Positions 10,031 to 18,898 of a DNA stretch of 64,000 bases are shown here, piece after piece. Position 1 is the stretch's first letter. The number at the start of each line of letters is the position of its first letter. The notes beneath the pieces were generated by a model. That model saw only the letters and a program-made list of their open reading frames with translations, searched no databases and was not told the origin of the DNA. The position numbers and the translations under genes were made by a program. The stretch covers positions 1 through 64,000 of the forward strand of contig NZ_MCBX01000005.1 in assembly GCF_001723685.1 (NCBI RefSeq). The letters are read 5' to 3'. The DNA is from Candidatus Marithrix sp. Canyon 246 (GTDB lineage: Bacteria > Pseudomonadota > Gammaproteobacteria > Beggiatoales > Beggiatoaceae).

Positions 10031-11095
10031 ATGTTTAAAATACACATATCCTTATTGCTTTTTGCATTTATTTTCTTATCAGGGTGTGGTAGCAGCCCTA
10101 CAAAAACTACAGGTACATTTGAAGGTAAAGATACAAAACAAGTTCTGGTTGCTTCTAACGATTTACATAAGAAAGGTGATTATACAACTGCTGTTGAAGG
10201 TTATAAACAGGCTACTACTCAAGATCCATCTAAACAAAAAGAAACTGCGGTTGCAAATAATAATTTAGCCGTGATGTATTATGAAGGCAAAGGGGTTGCT
10301 CAAAATTTATCTAAAGCTTATCAACTATTTAGTAAAGCGGCAGCAACAGGTTTAGCAAATGCTCAATATAATCTTGGTCAAATGTATCATACTGGTAAAG
10401 GAGTGCCACGCAATTTAAATAAGGCAAAATCATGGTACAAAAAAGCCGCAGCACAAGGTGATAATCAGTCAATATATACATTAGGTTTAATGGCATATAA
10501 GAAACAAAATTTCATTAAAGCCAAAAAACTGTTTCAACAAGCGGCAGCAAAGGGCAATCCTAATGCAAAAATTCATATTGGTAAAATGTATTTTGCTGGT
10601 AAAGGATTTGGTAGAAATTATCAACAAGCAGCAAAATGGTTTTTAAAAGCGTCAAATGAGGATAAATCTGCTGAAGCACAATATTTATTAGGATTTATGC
10701 TGTATAAAAATCGTAAAAATTTTAAGGAAGCCAAAAAATGGTTTACTAAAGCGGCTAAGCAAAAATATGCTCCAGCAGAAGCGGGTTTAGGACAATTATA
10801 TTATAGGGGTCAAGGAGTTAGAAGAAGTTTAGGCAAGGCTGTTAAATGGACAACTAAGGCAGCAGAGCAAGGTTTTGCTGATGCACAAAATAATCTTGGT
10901 ATGATGTATTTTAAAGGTGAAGGTGTAAAAAAGGATTTGGTTACAGCTTATAAATGGGTATCTCTTGCTTCTAAAGGTGGTAATAAGCAAGCTCGTGATG
11001 GGCGTACTTTTTTAGTTAAACAATTATCAGTGAAAGATATTACTAAAGGTGAACGCTTAGCCAAAAAGTGGCAATTGCAACATAATGCTCGTTAA
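10031..11095 (+). CDS. Sel1-repeat lipoprotein
   Basis: A 354-residue predicted outer-membrane or periplasmic lipoprotein. The signal peptide ends in the lipobox LSGC with Cys19. The rest is about seven Sel1-like (TPR-type) helical repeats, recognisable by LGxMYxxGKGVxxNxxKAxxWxxKAAxQG. Sel1 proteins are scaffolds for protein-protein contacts. It occupies the place usually held by pheT and overlaps the downstream tyrA by 11 bases, so it may share the pheS transcript. The partner protein is unknown. Confidence 0.85.
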   Translation: MFKIHISLLLFAFIFLSGCGSSPTKTTGTFEGKDTKQVLVASNDLHKKGDYTTAVEGYKQATTQDPSKQKETAVANNNLAVMYYEGKGVAQNLSKAYQLFSKAAATGLANAQYNLGQMYHTGKGVPRNLNKAKSWYKKAAAQGDNQSIYTLGLMAYKKQNFIKAKKLFQQAAAKGNPNAKIHIGKMYFAGKGFGRNYQQAAKWFLKASNEDKSAEAQYLLGFMLYKNRKNFKEAKKWFTKAAKQKYAPAEAGLGQLYYRGQGVRRSLGKAVKWTTKAAEQGFADAQNNLGMMYFKGEGVKKDLVTAYKWVSLASKGGNKQARDGRTFLVKQLSVKDITKGERLAKKWQLQHNAR

Positions 11096-11939
11096 ACGTC
11101 TTACAATTATTGGTGTTGGGTTGATAGGTGGTTCAATCGCTCGCGCCTTAAAAAGAATTAATGCTTGTGACGAGATTATAGGTTGTGGGCGTAATGTAGC
11201 TAATTTGGAAACTGCCATTGAATTGGGTGTAATTGATAAGTATGAAACTCAAATTGATCGCGCAGTTGCAAATTCTGATTTGATAATTGTTGCAGTACCT
11301 TTAAGATCAATTGCTGGTATTTTTAAGACTATCAGCAAGGAAATATCACCAGACACTATTATTACTGATGTTGGTAGTGCTAAAGCGAGTGTGATTGCTG
11401 ATGCTAAACAATATTTAGGTCAACATTTTCCACAATTTGTACCGGGTCATCCGATTGCTGGCACTGAAAAAAGTGGAGTTGCAGCTTCATTTGCAGAATT
11501 ATTTGAAGATCATAAAGTAATATTAACTCCAGTGGCTGAAACGAATCCAGCAGCAGTTGAAACTGTCACTTTAATGTGGCAAAAAATTGGTGCTACAGTT
11601 GTAAAAATGTCAGTGGCACAACATGATGAAATCTTAGCTGCAACTAGCCACTTACCCCATTTATTAGCTTATAGTTTAGTTAATACCTTAAATCAAATGA
11701 ATCCAGAAATCTTTGAATTTGCCGCTGGCGGGTTTAGAGACTTTACTCGAATTGCTTCAAGTGATCCTACCATGTGGCATGACATTAGTCTTTCTAATCG
11801 AGATGCTATTCTGAAAATGTTAGGATTGTTTAGAAATCAATTGGATGATTTAACCAAGGCAATTCAACAAGGCGATAGTAGTGAGATTAAAGATATTTTT
11901 AGTCGTGCTAAAATCGCTCGCGATCAATCCCTGTGTTAA
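11085..11939 (+). CDS. tyrA: prephenate dehydrogenase
   Basis: A 284-residue monofunctional TyrA that oxidatively decarboxylates prephenate to 4-hydroxyphenylpyruvate in tyrosine synthesis. The NAD-binding GVGLIGGSIARAL lies at about 10-22. Also visible are TDVGSAKASV (about 100-109), the catalytic-region GHPIAGTEKSG (about 123-133) and HLPHLLAYSL. There is no chorismate mutase or ACT domain. The start overlaps the Sel1 gene by 11 bases. In many gammaproteobacteria tyrA neighbours aroA or hisC; neither is here. An arogenate-specific version cannot be ruled out. Confidence 0.88.
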   Translation: MLVKRLTIIGVGLIGGSIARALKRINACDEIIGCGRNVANLETAIELGVIDKYETQIDRAVANSDLIIVAVPLRSIAGIFKTISKEISPDTIITDVGSAKASVIADAKQYLGQHFPQFVPGHPIAGTEKSGVAASFAELFEDHKVILTPVAETNPAAVETVTLMWQKIGATVVKMSVAQHDEILAATSHLPHLLAYSLVNTLNQMNPEIFEFAAGGFRDFTRIASSDPTMWHDISLSNRDAILKMLGLFRNQLDDLTKAIQQGDSSEIKDIFSRAKIARDQSLC

Positions 11940-11993
11940 TAAAATGCACAAAGCATAAAATCCCATAGATCTTCACTATTTGCCATTCATCTT

Positions 11994-13205
11994 CTACCCA
12001 TGAACCAATAAACGTGCCATCAATAATTCTTCCACTCCATTTTCTAACAAGCGGCAAATTGTATCAGGATCATGTTTAGTTCGCGCTTCTAAGGGTAGGG
12101 CATTTTTTAAGCCTTTAAATTCAGTGCTTAAAGCTTCTAAAATTTCATTTTCTTTAGGTATATTCTGTAAAAAATTGCTAATTTCGCCTAATGTTGCTTC
12201 TGATTTTTTCGATAATTGTAAATTAATTTTTTCTATCCATACTTTACCTAAGCCAGCATCAGTGGCAACAGCACGGATTTCATTTAACCATCGTTCTGAA
12301 TTACTATGTAATTCATTATTAATTGGAGATGTTCCTGTTATAACAAAACGTAAAGCTAATGGTCTGTCTTCTGCACTTTCTAAAGCTTTAGTTACTGTTG
12401 AATGTGCTTTATCTAATAAATCTTCTGCCACTTCAATTTCACTAGCATCCAGTTCACATATTTGCCATCGCAATACATCTACTGAAATATGGCTCACCTG
12501 AGTTTGTCCATCTTCTACTGTTACTAAAGAACAACCTTTAGCACCAGTTTCACGCACATGTCTGCCTTGTAAATTACCAGAAAAAACTATCCAAGGTTTT
12601 TCATGTATGATTTCGCGTTGATGCACATGTCCAAGTGCCCAATAATCATAACCATGCGATAATAAACTAGGAATTGTGCAAGGGGCGTAATTATCATGAC
12701 CATTACGCCCATTTAAAGCAGTGTGAAGTACGCCAATATTAAAATAATCAGAAATAGCATCAGGATAATTTGCACTCAGATCATCAGTAATGGCTTTATT
12801 GGCAAAACTTTGCCCATGTATTGCCACTCCTAAATCTTCTAAATATTTAGTCTCAGCCTCTTGATCACTGAATTCAATAACATTATCTGGCAATCGCAAT
12901 TGTCTAGTGATAGTATTGCTAGCGTCATGATTGCCTAATACCATAAAAACTTTAATATTAGCTTCACGTAAGCGGCTCATTTGCTGATTAAAAAATAAGC
13001 CAGTATTATAATCTTTCCAATCACCATCATACAAATCGCCAGCTAACACTATAAAATCAACAGCTTCCTGACATGCCAAATCAATCATATTGACAAAAGC
13101 ACGTCGAGTAGCACTTTGCATCAGCTCAACTGGTGCCCCTTCATAACGGCTTAAACCACGTAAAGGGCTATCTAAATGAATATCCGCAGCGTGAATAAAT
13201 TTCAT
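11994..13205 (-). CDS. DNA repair exonuclease, YhaO/SbcD-like metallophosphoesterase
   Basis: A 403-residue calcineurin-like phosphoesterase. The metal-binding motifs are in order: DIHLDSP (D8, H10), GDLYDG (about 56-61), GNHDAS (about 93-98), HTALNG and GHVHQRE (about 193-199). The N-terminus MKFIHAADIHLDSPLRGL is typical of the YhaO branch rather than classical SbcD. YhaO proteins normally pair with a large SMC-like ATPase (YhaN) encoded next door. Here the downstream neighbour is convergent tyrA and the upstream neighbour is the GspF-like gene, so the ATPase partner is not in the window. Confidence 0.85.
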   Translation of the reverse strand: MKFIHAADIHLDSPLRGLSRYEGAPVELMQSATRRAFVNMIDLACQEAVDFIVLAGDLYDGDWKDYNTGLFFNQQMSRLREANIKVFMVLGNHDASNTITRQLRLPDNVIEFSDQEAETKYLEDLGVAIHGQSFANKAITDDLSANYPDAISDYFNIGVLHTALNGRNGHDNYAPCTIPSLLSHGYDYWALGHVHQREIIHEKPWIVFSGNLQGRHVRETGAKGCSLVTVEDGQTQVSHISVDVLRWQICELDASEIEVAEDLLDKAHSTVTKALESAEDRPLALRFVITGTSPINNELHSNSERWLNEIRAVATDAGLGKVWIEKINLQLSKKSEATLGEISNFLQNIPKENEILEALSTEFKGLKNALPLEARTKHDPDTICRLLENGVEELLMARLLVHG

Positions 13206-13272
13206 GTTATTTTTTCCTATAAATATGGTCTTGCTGCCAAGCTTATCTTAATAATGAAATTTATTCAAGAAC

Positions 13273-14469
13273 TTATTGAGAATTTATGCTGATCGTATCA
13301 TAAATTGGTCCCAAAATTGAGAACATTACCCATGCCAATAATAAGCCTAACACTACCGTCATCACAGGCTCTATCAAAGCTTGAAGTTTGTCAATAGATT
13401 CAGTTATATCGCGATTATAAAAATAACTCAGATTGAGAAATGCACGATCTAATTCGCCTGTAGTTTCTCCAATTCTTAGCATTGCTAATGTTAATGGAGA
13501 AAATAATCCAGTAGTTTCAAAGCTCTCATACATATTTAAGCCTTCTGCAATATTAATTTTCACTTCATCTAAAGCATTCTCAATTACTAAATTGCCGGTA
13601 ATCTTTTGACATAGTTCCAGACATTCTAATACAGATATACCGCTGCTATATAATAATGCAAAAAAAGTTGCAAAACGCGCTAAAATAATTTTTTTGAAAA
13701 TTCCACCAAATATCCTTAATTTTAAATTATCAATCAGATAACTAAAGCGAAGACTAAATTTTATTGCAATTTTGAATACAAAAATGATTAGCAATGGCGT
13801 GATTAATATCAGATGCCAATATTGTTGAAAGATGTCGGAGATATAAATTAGAAGACGGGTTTGTAATGGTAATTCTGTATTTATGTCATTGATAAATACC
13901 ACTAGCTGCGGAACTAGATATATCATCAGGAAAAATAATAACGCTATAATTGTTATTAACAGTATTGCTGGATATATCAGCAGCTTTTTAGTTTTTGCGA
14001 GGATTTCATCTTGCCATTTTAGTTTTTCTACTAAGTGTTTAAATATAGTATCTAATTTTCCACTTTGTTCACCAACAGTAACTAAATTTATAAAAATAGG
14101 GTCAAAAATATCGGGAAAGGCTTCTAAACTTTCAAAGAAACTCGCTCCTCCATAAAGTTCCTCAATTATATCTGCCAATACATCACGAAACCGTGATTGT
14201 GAGAGACTATCACGCAATTCAATTAAACCATCTAATAATGGAATACCTGCACGTAGCAAGGTTTCCATCTGAAAACAAAAACTAATTAAATCTCTGCGAG
14301 AAACTTGATGAAATAAGGATTTACGCGATTTTTTAGGGCTATAAGAAATGATGTCTAAACCCATGTGTTCTAAACGCGCTTCTAATTTTTCAATACTATT
14401 TGCGCCCAGATTGCCTTTAACAATTCGCCCAGCAGAATCCATTGCTTTATATGAGAAATATTGATACAT
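13273..14469 (-). CDS. type II secretion / type IV pilus inner-membrane protein (GspF/PilC family)
   Basis: A 398-residue polytopic protein with two GspF domains (about 65-190 and 270-390). Each has the glycine-containing LLRAGIPLLDGL / LYSSGISVLECL motif, and there are three membrane segments (about 165-190, 215-237 and 365-390). It is the inner-membrane platform that couples the assembly ATPase to pilus or pseudopilus growth. It lies alone, without a GspE/PilB ATPase or pseudopilins. It ends six bases before the lptG stop side, so it is probably cotranscribed with lptG. GspF (secretion) and PilC (pilus) cannot be told apart here; the Pil-Chp cluster at 36-44 kb shows the cell likely has type IV pili. 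Confidence 0.85.
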   Translation of the reverse strand: MYQYFSYKAMDSAGRIVKGNLGANSIEKLEARLEHMGLDIISYSPKKSRKSLFHQVSRRDLISFCFQMETLLRAGIPLLDGLIELRDSLSQSRFRDVLADIIEELYGGASFFESLEAFPDIFDPIFINLVTVGEQSGKLDTIFKHLVEKLKWQDEILAKTKKLLIYPAILLITIIALLFFLMIYLVPQLVVFINDINTELPLQTRLLIYISDIFQQYWHLILITPLLIIFVFKIAIKFSLRFSYLIDNLKLRIFGGIFKKIILARFATFFALLYSSGISVLECLELCQKITGNLVIENALDEVKINIAEGLNMYESFETTGLFSPLTLAMLRIGETTGELDRAFLNLSYFYNRDITESIDKLQALIEPVMTVVLGLLLAWVMFSILGPIYDTISINSQ

Positions 14470-14475
14470 CAGCCG

Positions 14476-15552
14476 CTAAATAACTCTACGCATCATTTTA
14501 ATTGCAATTAGTAAAAATACTATTGGTGGTGAAAAGGCACTAATTGCTGGATTTATTCCATAAACTAAAGCCACATTTCCAGTTGCTTGATTCAACATAT
14601 GAAAACCTACACCCAGTAAGGCTCCAACCAAAACCCGTTGTCCTACTGAAACAGTGCGTAATGATCCAAACACAAAAGGAATTGCTAAGAAAATCATAGT
14701 GGCACTGACAATTGGATAACTTAAACGTGTCCAAAATGCTAGTTCATATTGTCTGGTGCGTTGTCCATTGTCTTTTAAGTATTGTATATATTTATATAAG
14801 CCGAAACTTGATAGTTGATTTGGGCGTACAACTACAATATTTACTAATGCTGGTTTTAAAATCGCATTCCAAGTAACTTTTGGTAAAAATTCACGTGTAA
14901 CTTGTTCTTCTCCAATATTTTGTCGTTCTACTTCATATAATTGCCACTGACCATGTTCATAATAAGCAGTTCTGGCATAAGTTAAAGCTTTTAAATTTTG
15001 CTTACCATCAACTTGATATAAACTGACACCACCAAAACCACCATCAGGAAAAATAGTACGAATATTAATAAAATCATTACCATCACGCGCCCAAAAACCA
15101 TAACGCCGACTAAACACCATTTGTTGATTGGCATGTTCAGATTGAGCCATAGCTCGCATATTATGTGCATATTGCCCAGAACGTGGCACCACCAATTCAC
15201 CGATTAACATCACAATCACAGTTAAAGCCAAACCCAATTTTAATACAGAAACAGCAATACTAAGAATAGAGACTCCAGCGGCACGCATAACAGTCAATTC
15301 ACTATTATTAGCTAAAGCACCTAGTGCTAATAAACTACCTAATAAAGCCGCGCTTGGAAAGATGTCATAAATATGTTTAGGAACTTCTAATAAAACATAT
15401 TGAACAGCGTGGGATAATTCATAACGCTGTTTGCCTATATCGTCAATTTCGTCAATAAAAGCAAAGAAGGTAAATAATCCGACTAATACTAATAATACTA
15501 TTAGTATGCCTGAGAATACTGTACTGGCAATATATTTATCAATTTTTTTCAT
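14476..15552 (-). CDS. lptG: LPS export ABC transporter permease LptG
   Basis: A 358-residue permease of the YjgP/YjgQ family. It has six membrane segments, three at the N-terminus (about 13-35, 60-80, 100-122) and three at the C-terminus (about 275-295, 305-325, 332-352), around a periplasmic beta-jellyroll domain. The LptG-type coupling region NNSELTVMRAAGVS lies at about 82-95. LptB2FG extracts lipopolysaccharide from the inner membrane. The lptF gene usually precedes lptG, but here 765 bases of repeats and transposase debris lie upstream, so lptF is not adjacent. Confidence 0.88.
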   Translation of the reverse strand: MKKIDKYIASTVFSGILIVLLVLVGLFTFFAFIDEIDDIGKQRYELSHAVQYVLLEVPKHIYDIFPSAALLGSLLALGALANNSELTVMRAAGVSILSIAVSVLKLGLALTVIVMLIGELVVPRSGQYAHNMRAMAQSEHANQQMVFSRRYGFWARDGNDFINIRTIFPDGGFGGVSLYQVDGKQNLKALTYARTAYYEHGQWQLYEVERQNIGEEQVTREFLPKVTWNAILKPALVNIVVVRPNQLSSFGLYKYIQYLKDNGQRTRQYELAFWTRLSYPIVSATMIFLAIPFVFGSLRTVSVGQRVLVGALLGVGFHMLNQATGNVALVYGINPAISAFSPPIVFLLIAIKMMRRVI

Positions 15553-15670
15553 GGGTTTTTATTTGTTGTTTAAATTTTTTTAATTATACATCATACCAAC
15601 TAAAACAGCTAAACTTTGTTATACTAACTGATCTTACGCACATTTCTTCTATCTGTGATATATCCTGTAG

Positions 15671-15696
15671 GTTGGGCTGACGAGAGGAAGCCCAAC
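15671..15696. repeat. small inverted repeat GTTGGGC...GCCCAAC
   Basis: A 7-bp perfect stem surrounds a 12-base centre (TGACGAGAGGAA) upstream of lptG. It has the same build as the hairpin at 8933 (short GC-rich arms, purine-rich centre) but a different sequence, as in dispersed intergenic hairpin repeats. Confidence 0.5.
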
Positions 15697-15828
15697 TTAC
15701 AATGCGTAACATGAGATCAAAAATTACCAGAATCATTGAAGATCATGGTTTTAGAAGTCCGATATTATGTTCATCAGAAGAACTCTGAGGAAAGATAAAA
15801 TGTACGAAGATCCAATTGTCGAAGAAAT

Positions 15829-15884
15829 GGGTTTTAGACCTGACAGGTTTTAAAAACCTGTCAGGTCTGTGGCCAGAGTTATTG
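15829..15884. repeat. dispersed palindrome within a 56-bp direct repeat (copy 1)
   Basis: The 33-bp palindrome AGACCTGACAGGTTTT-A-AAAACCTGTCAGGTCT lies at 15836-15868. It is embedded in 56 bases that recur unchanged at 23062-23117 (flanks GGGTTTT on the left and GTGGCCAGAGTTATTG on the right). A 17-codon frame just upstream (MYEDPIVEEMGF, from 15800) reads into the palindrome and stops there, which suggests the element was inserted into or replaced the end of a small gene. Confidence 0.85.
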
Positions 15885-15944
15885 CAGGGTCAAATAATAT
15901 TTTTTGTGGTATTATGTCAATAACAAAGATAATAAACAATGGGT

Positions 15945-16235
15945 ATAGCTGGCTATAGATCGTAATACCCGTGAAATAGTTGGTTTTTATCTCGGCAACC
16001 GTGATGTTAATGGAGCCCGTGGTTTTTTATGGAATTGCCTTCCACCGGTTTATCGTCTAACGAAGTAACGAAGTAAAGATTAAATAATACCTTCCGCCAA
16101 CGCATTAGCTTCGCTGACTTCGTATGCCCGTTTTGTAAGAAAGACATTTTCTTTTTCAAAAAAGCTAGAAAACCATACTGCTGCCATTTGGAATTTTATT
16201 CATATATTCAAGTTATTCAAATGTTCTGAATGGCT
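15945..16235 (+). mobile_element. IS1-family transposase remnant
   Basis: Two pieces of an IS1-type (InsB-like) transposase survive. At about 15949-16068 the frame reads LAIDRNTREIVGFYLGNRD, then GARGFLWNCLPPVYR; this includes the aspartate of the DDE catalytic site. At about 16129-16230 the frame reads RFVRKTFSFSKKLENH, then AIWNFIH, the conserved C-terminal end. The middle is deleted down to the scrap NTFRQRIS, and frames differ. No terminal inverted repeats could be picked out by eye. The element is dead and, with the flanking repeats, fills the gap between lptG and the flavoenzyme gene. Confidence 0.75.
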
Positions 16236-16317
16236 GTAGAATGATCATAATTTTCACGTTAATTAATATTAGTCTGTATAATTAGTAAATCTTCAAAAAT
16301 TTGTTAGGTAAACCAAA

Positions 16318-18240
16318 ATGTCAAAAAATAATCAGAGTCGAGCACAATTTTTTAAAAATAATCCTAAAGCACGTGCCTGGGCAGCCTTGGATACGGCGAC
16401 TAATCAGCAAAAAAAGATTACGCCAGGTGCCATTAAAATTAAACCCAATCAGTTTGCTGGCAAGCGTGCCATTATTTTGGGTTCTGGCGTTGCTGGTTTA
16501 ACCACCGCTTATGAGCTATTGACTCAAGAATCTGGGATGCAGGTTACGGTGTTGGAAGCAAGAAATCGAACAGGTGGTCGTTGTTTGACGCTACGCACTG
16601 GAGATACATTAACAGAGGATATCAATAATGAATTGTTTGATTCCTCACCTGGTGAAACACAAGTTGTTCGATTTAAACGACCTCTTGGGGATAGTGAACC
16701 CTATTTGAATGCAGGACCTGGTCGTATTCCATCCTCACATAAACGTGTGTTGCATTATTTGAAAAAATTTGCGGTGGACATCGAAGTTTATGTGATGAAT
16801 AGTGAGTCAAATTTGGTGCAGATGGCAAATGGACCTATTAATTCAGAACCTGTGGCTTATCGCCGTTTGGATCATAACACCCGAGGCTGGTTGGCGCAGA
16901 TAGTCTATGAAAATGCTGAATCATTGACCCAATCAACATGGCCTAATGAAGAATCCAGTTGGAAAATGCGTACAGAGCAAATTCAAAATTTAATGATTTC
17001 CTTTGGTGAATTAGCCCCTAGTGGTGAAAACATCGGGCAATATGCGCCGACTGCGGGCGAAGATGGCTTGGAGAACGGGATTTCACGTGCGGGGTATAAG
17101 GTATTACCAGGAGTGGATGCAGGTGAAATCGCTGAGGCTTTAAGTTTCGAGAGCCTGCTAGAATCTGAATTTTGGGATAAAACACGTTTTTACCAACCAG
17201 TTGATTTTCCTTGGCAACCAACCTCATTTCAACCAGTAGGCGGCATGGATCAGGTGCAACATGCTTTCGCCCAACAAGTTACAGCTTTGGGTGGGACGAT
17301 TCATTTAAATAGTCCTGTCAGTTCCATTGATTGGGATAGTGACGCTAATGAATTTATTATTCAAGTCAAGCAGATTGGTACCAGTAAATGTATTGAATAT
17401 CGAGCTGACTATTGTTTCAGTAATATCGCTATGCCATTCCTAAAAAATATTTTATCGAATAATCTGCAAAGTACAAATACAGATTGTGGATTGAATGATA
17501 ATTTTAAAAATAGTCTTCAAGCGGTTTATGGTTCTCAGTTTGAACCAAAGGAAGAACCTGATCAAAACGGTTATGTAGCACGTTTTCTCGCGAATACCAC
17601 CAAAGTGGGATGGCAAGCAGACCGCAACTTATGGCAAGGCAGTCCAATAACACCTTATCATGATAAAAGCTGTAATCAGGAAATACTGGCAGTGCCAAAA
17701 TCAGAAGCAGGTGTGGTGCCTATTTTTGGTGGTATTTCTTGGACAGATCATGAGATTGTTCAAATATGGTATCCATCCACGGCTTACAACGATGAAAAAG
17801 GCGTGTTGACTGGCGCTTATAACTTTTCAGAAACAGCTTTCAAGTGGGGAAAACTTGATGTAAATTCCAGATTAGAAAATGCACAAGAGGGTGCTGGATT
17901 ATTTGGACAAGCTTTTGCTGATGGATTAAAAGATGGTGTTGCGATTGCTTGGCAAAACATGCCATATATTAAAGGTGGTTGGGCACAATGGCATGTTGTT
18001 GAAAATTCAGTAGAACACTTTAACTGTCTAGCCCAAGGTAGCGCGGTCTCTGATGTAGAAGGCAACTTATCGAATCTTAATTTTTTTATTATTGGCGATC
18101 AATTATCTTCATTACCTGGTTGGCAGGAAGGCGCAATTGCCTCAGCCTTAAATTCCATTTCTCGCTTAACCCGACCAGATTTGGAAATTCCATATCTTTC
18201 AAGTTTACCAGACACTCGATTGATGGTGGAAGGTATTTAA
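16318..18240 (+). CDS. flavin amine oxidase, L-amino-acid-oxidase-like
   Basis: A 640-residue flavoprotein of the monoamine oxidase/L-amino-acid oxidase superfamily. The FAD-binding motif LGSGVAGLTTAYEL is at about 54-67, followed by EARNRTGGR (about 81-89). The substrate-domain segment GPGRIPSSHKRVLHYLKKF (about 139-157) is typical of bacterial and fungal L-amino-acid oxidases. The C-terminal FAD contact GWQEGAIASAL lies at about 601-611. It has no signal peptide. The predicted reaction yields a 2-oxo acid, ammonia and hydrogen peroxide; the amino-acid specificity cannot be read. It stands alone between transposon debris and hairpins, which suggests acquisition. A tryptophan 2-monooxygenase-like activity is an alternative. 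Confidence 0.8.
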   Translation: MSKNNQSRAQFFKNNPKARAWAALDTATNQQKKITPGAIKIKPNQFAGKRAIILGSGVAGLTTAYELLTQESGMQVTVLEARNRTGGRCLTLRTGDTLTEDINNELFDSSPGETQVVRFKRPLGDSEPYLNAGPGRIPSSHKRVLHYLKKFAVDIEVYVMNSESNLVQMANGPINSEPVAYRRLDHNTRGWLAQIVYENAESLTQSTWPNEESSWKMRTEQIQNLMISFGELAPSGENIGQYAPTAGEDGLENGISRAGYKVLPGVDAGEIAEALSFESLLESEFWDKTRFYQPVDFPWQPTSFQPVGGMDQVQHAFAQQVTALGGTIHLNSPVSSIDWDSDANEFIIQVKQIGTSKCIEYRADYCFSNIAMPFLKNILSNNLQSTNTDCGLNDNFKNSLQAVYGSQFEPKEEPDQNGYVARFLANTTKVGWQADRNLWQGSPITPYHDKSCNQEILAVPKSEAGVVPIFGGISWTDHEIVQIWYPSTAYNDEKGVLTGAYNFSETAFKWGKLDVNSRLENAQEGAGLFGQAFADGLKDGVAIAWQNMPYIKGGWAQWHVVENSVEHFNCLAQGSAVSDVEGNLSNLNFFIIGDQLSSLPGWQEGAIASALNSISRLTRPDLEIPYLSSLPDTRLMVEGI

Positions 18241-18252
18241 AAAACAATTTTT

Positions 18253-18311
18253 GGCTACCAATTTCCAATTTAAGGCGGGAGATTTTCTTAGCCTGCCTTA
18301 AGTTGGTAGCC
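18253..18311. terminator. nested stem-loop after the flavin oxidase gene
   Basis: GGCTACCAA (18253-18261) pairs with TTGGTAGCC (18303-18311), and an inner TTAAGGC (18270-18276) pairs with GCCTTAA (18295-18301). It starts 13 bases after the oxidase stop. It lacks a strong U-run, so it may be a repeat or a weak terminator. Confidence 0.5.
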
Positions 18312-18334
18312 TACAAAATATATTAAATAATTCA

Positions 18335-18361
18335 GACAATGAGAATTTTATTCTCATTGTC
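18335..18361. terminator. 12-bp hairpin GACAATGAGAAT / ATTCTCATTGTC
   Basis: A perfect 12-bp stem with a TTT loop lies between the oxidase gene (+) and two small minus-strand genes that read towards it. The position suits a bidirectional transcription stop for the convergent genes, although no long U-run follows. Confidence 0.5.
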
Positions 18362-18464
18362 AAGATTCAGCACAAGCTAAATTACTAGCTTGCTAATCAT
18401 TTAGTATCTTCACCAGCAAACCAAGGAATAATAGCATGATTAGGTTAATATTTAATTATATCAT

Positions 18465-18713
18465 CTACATAACTATTATTTTTTCTTCTTCAGAAAGATT
18501 GGCAAAATAACCACTATTATTTTTAAACCATTTTTTGGTTTCTTCATAAGAAGGTTTAGTCACTTTGTTAAAATAAAAGCTTAATATAAAACTAAACAAT
18601 GTCCATAACATAAAAATAAATAAAAATGGAACTGAAAGGATTACTAAAAAGAGGAATAATGGAATGGGTATGGTTTTATCAAAAATTATTCTCGACTTTT
18701 CAGAACCAACCAT
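18465..18713 (-). CDS. small membrane protein, hypothetical
   Basis: I do not recognise this 82-residue protein. One long hydrophobic stretch (about residues 15-50) would cross the membrane once or twice. The C-terminal tail is charged (SYEETKKWFKNNSGYF) and looks cytoplasmic or soluble. Its ATG overlaps the end of the 54-codon gene upstream (18700-18864), so the two were probably translated together. An overlapping plus-strand frame at 18626-18817 is rejected as a shadow. It lies in the repeat-rich accessory region. No function is proposed. Confidence 0.5.
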   Translation of the reverse strand: MVGSEKSRIIFDKTIPIPLFLFLVILSVPFLFIFMLWTLFSFILSFYFNKVTKPSYEETKKWFKNNSGYFANLSEEEKIIVM

Positions 18714-18864
18714 TAGGTGGTTTCCTTGTATTTATAGAAACCCAATTTTTACGCCATGCGTTTAATATATTTGAATCAATCCGAGTCAAGATAATTTTTT
18801 TGCCAGTATATTGGTAAAAATTTTTAGAAACTTCATCAAATATAAGTTCAAGAATATTATTCAT
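18700..18864 (-). CDS. short protein, possibly the N-terminal fragment of a longer one
   Basis: A 54-residue frame starts at ATG 18864 (MNNILELIFDEVSKNFY) and ends with TRKPPNGWF at the stop. It overlaps the start of the downstream membrane-protein gene by 14 bases. The pattern NAWRKNWVSIN then PPNGW resembles the start of a family of longer soluble proteins in which PPGGW leads into a larger domain, so this may be a truncated relic rather than a complete gene. The resemblance is from memory and weak. No function is proposed. Confidence 0.4.
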   Translation of the reverse strand: MNNILELIFDEVSKNFYQYTGKKIILTRIDSNILNAWRKNWVSINTRKPPNGWF

Positions 18865-18898
18865 TATTACCGTTTGAGCAACTTGTTTTTAAGAAAAC

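Noticed and set aside
12124..12501. 125-codon plus-strand frame
   Set aside because: Antisense shadow of the YhaO-like gene, with no recognisable protein features.
17018..18065. Several minus-strand frames within the flavin oxidase gene
   Set aside because: Antisense shadows of a gene with clear FAD motifs.
18626..18817. 63-codon plus-strand frame
   Set aside because: Opposite to two overlapping minus-strand genes with better starts; no ribosome-binding site.
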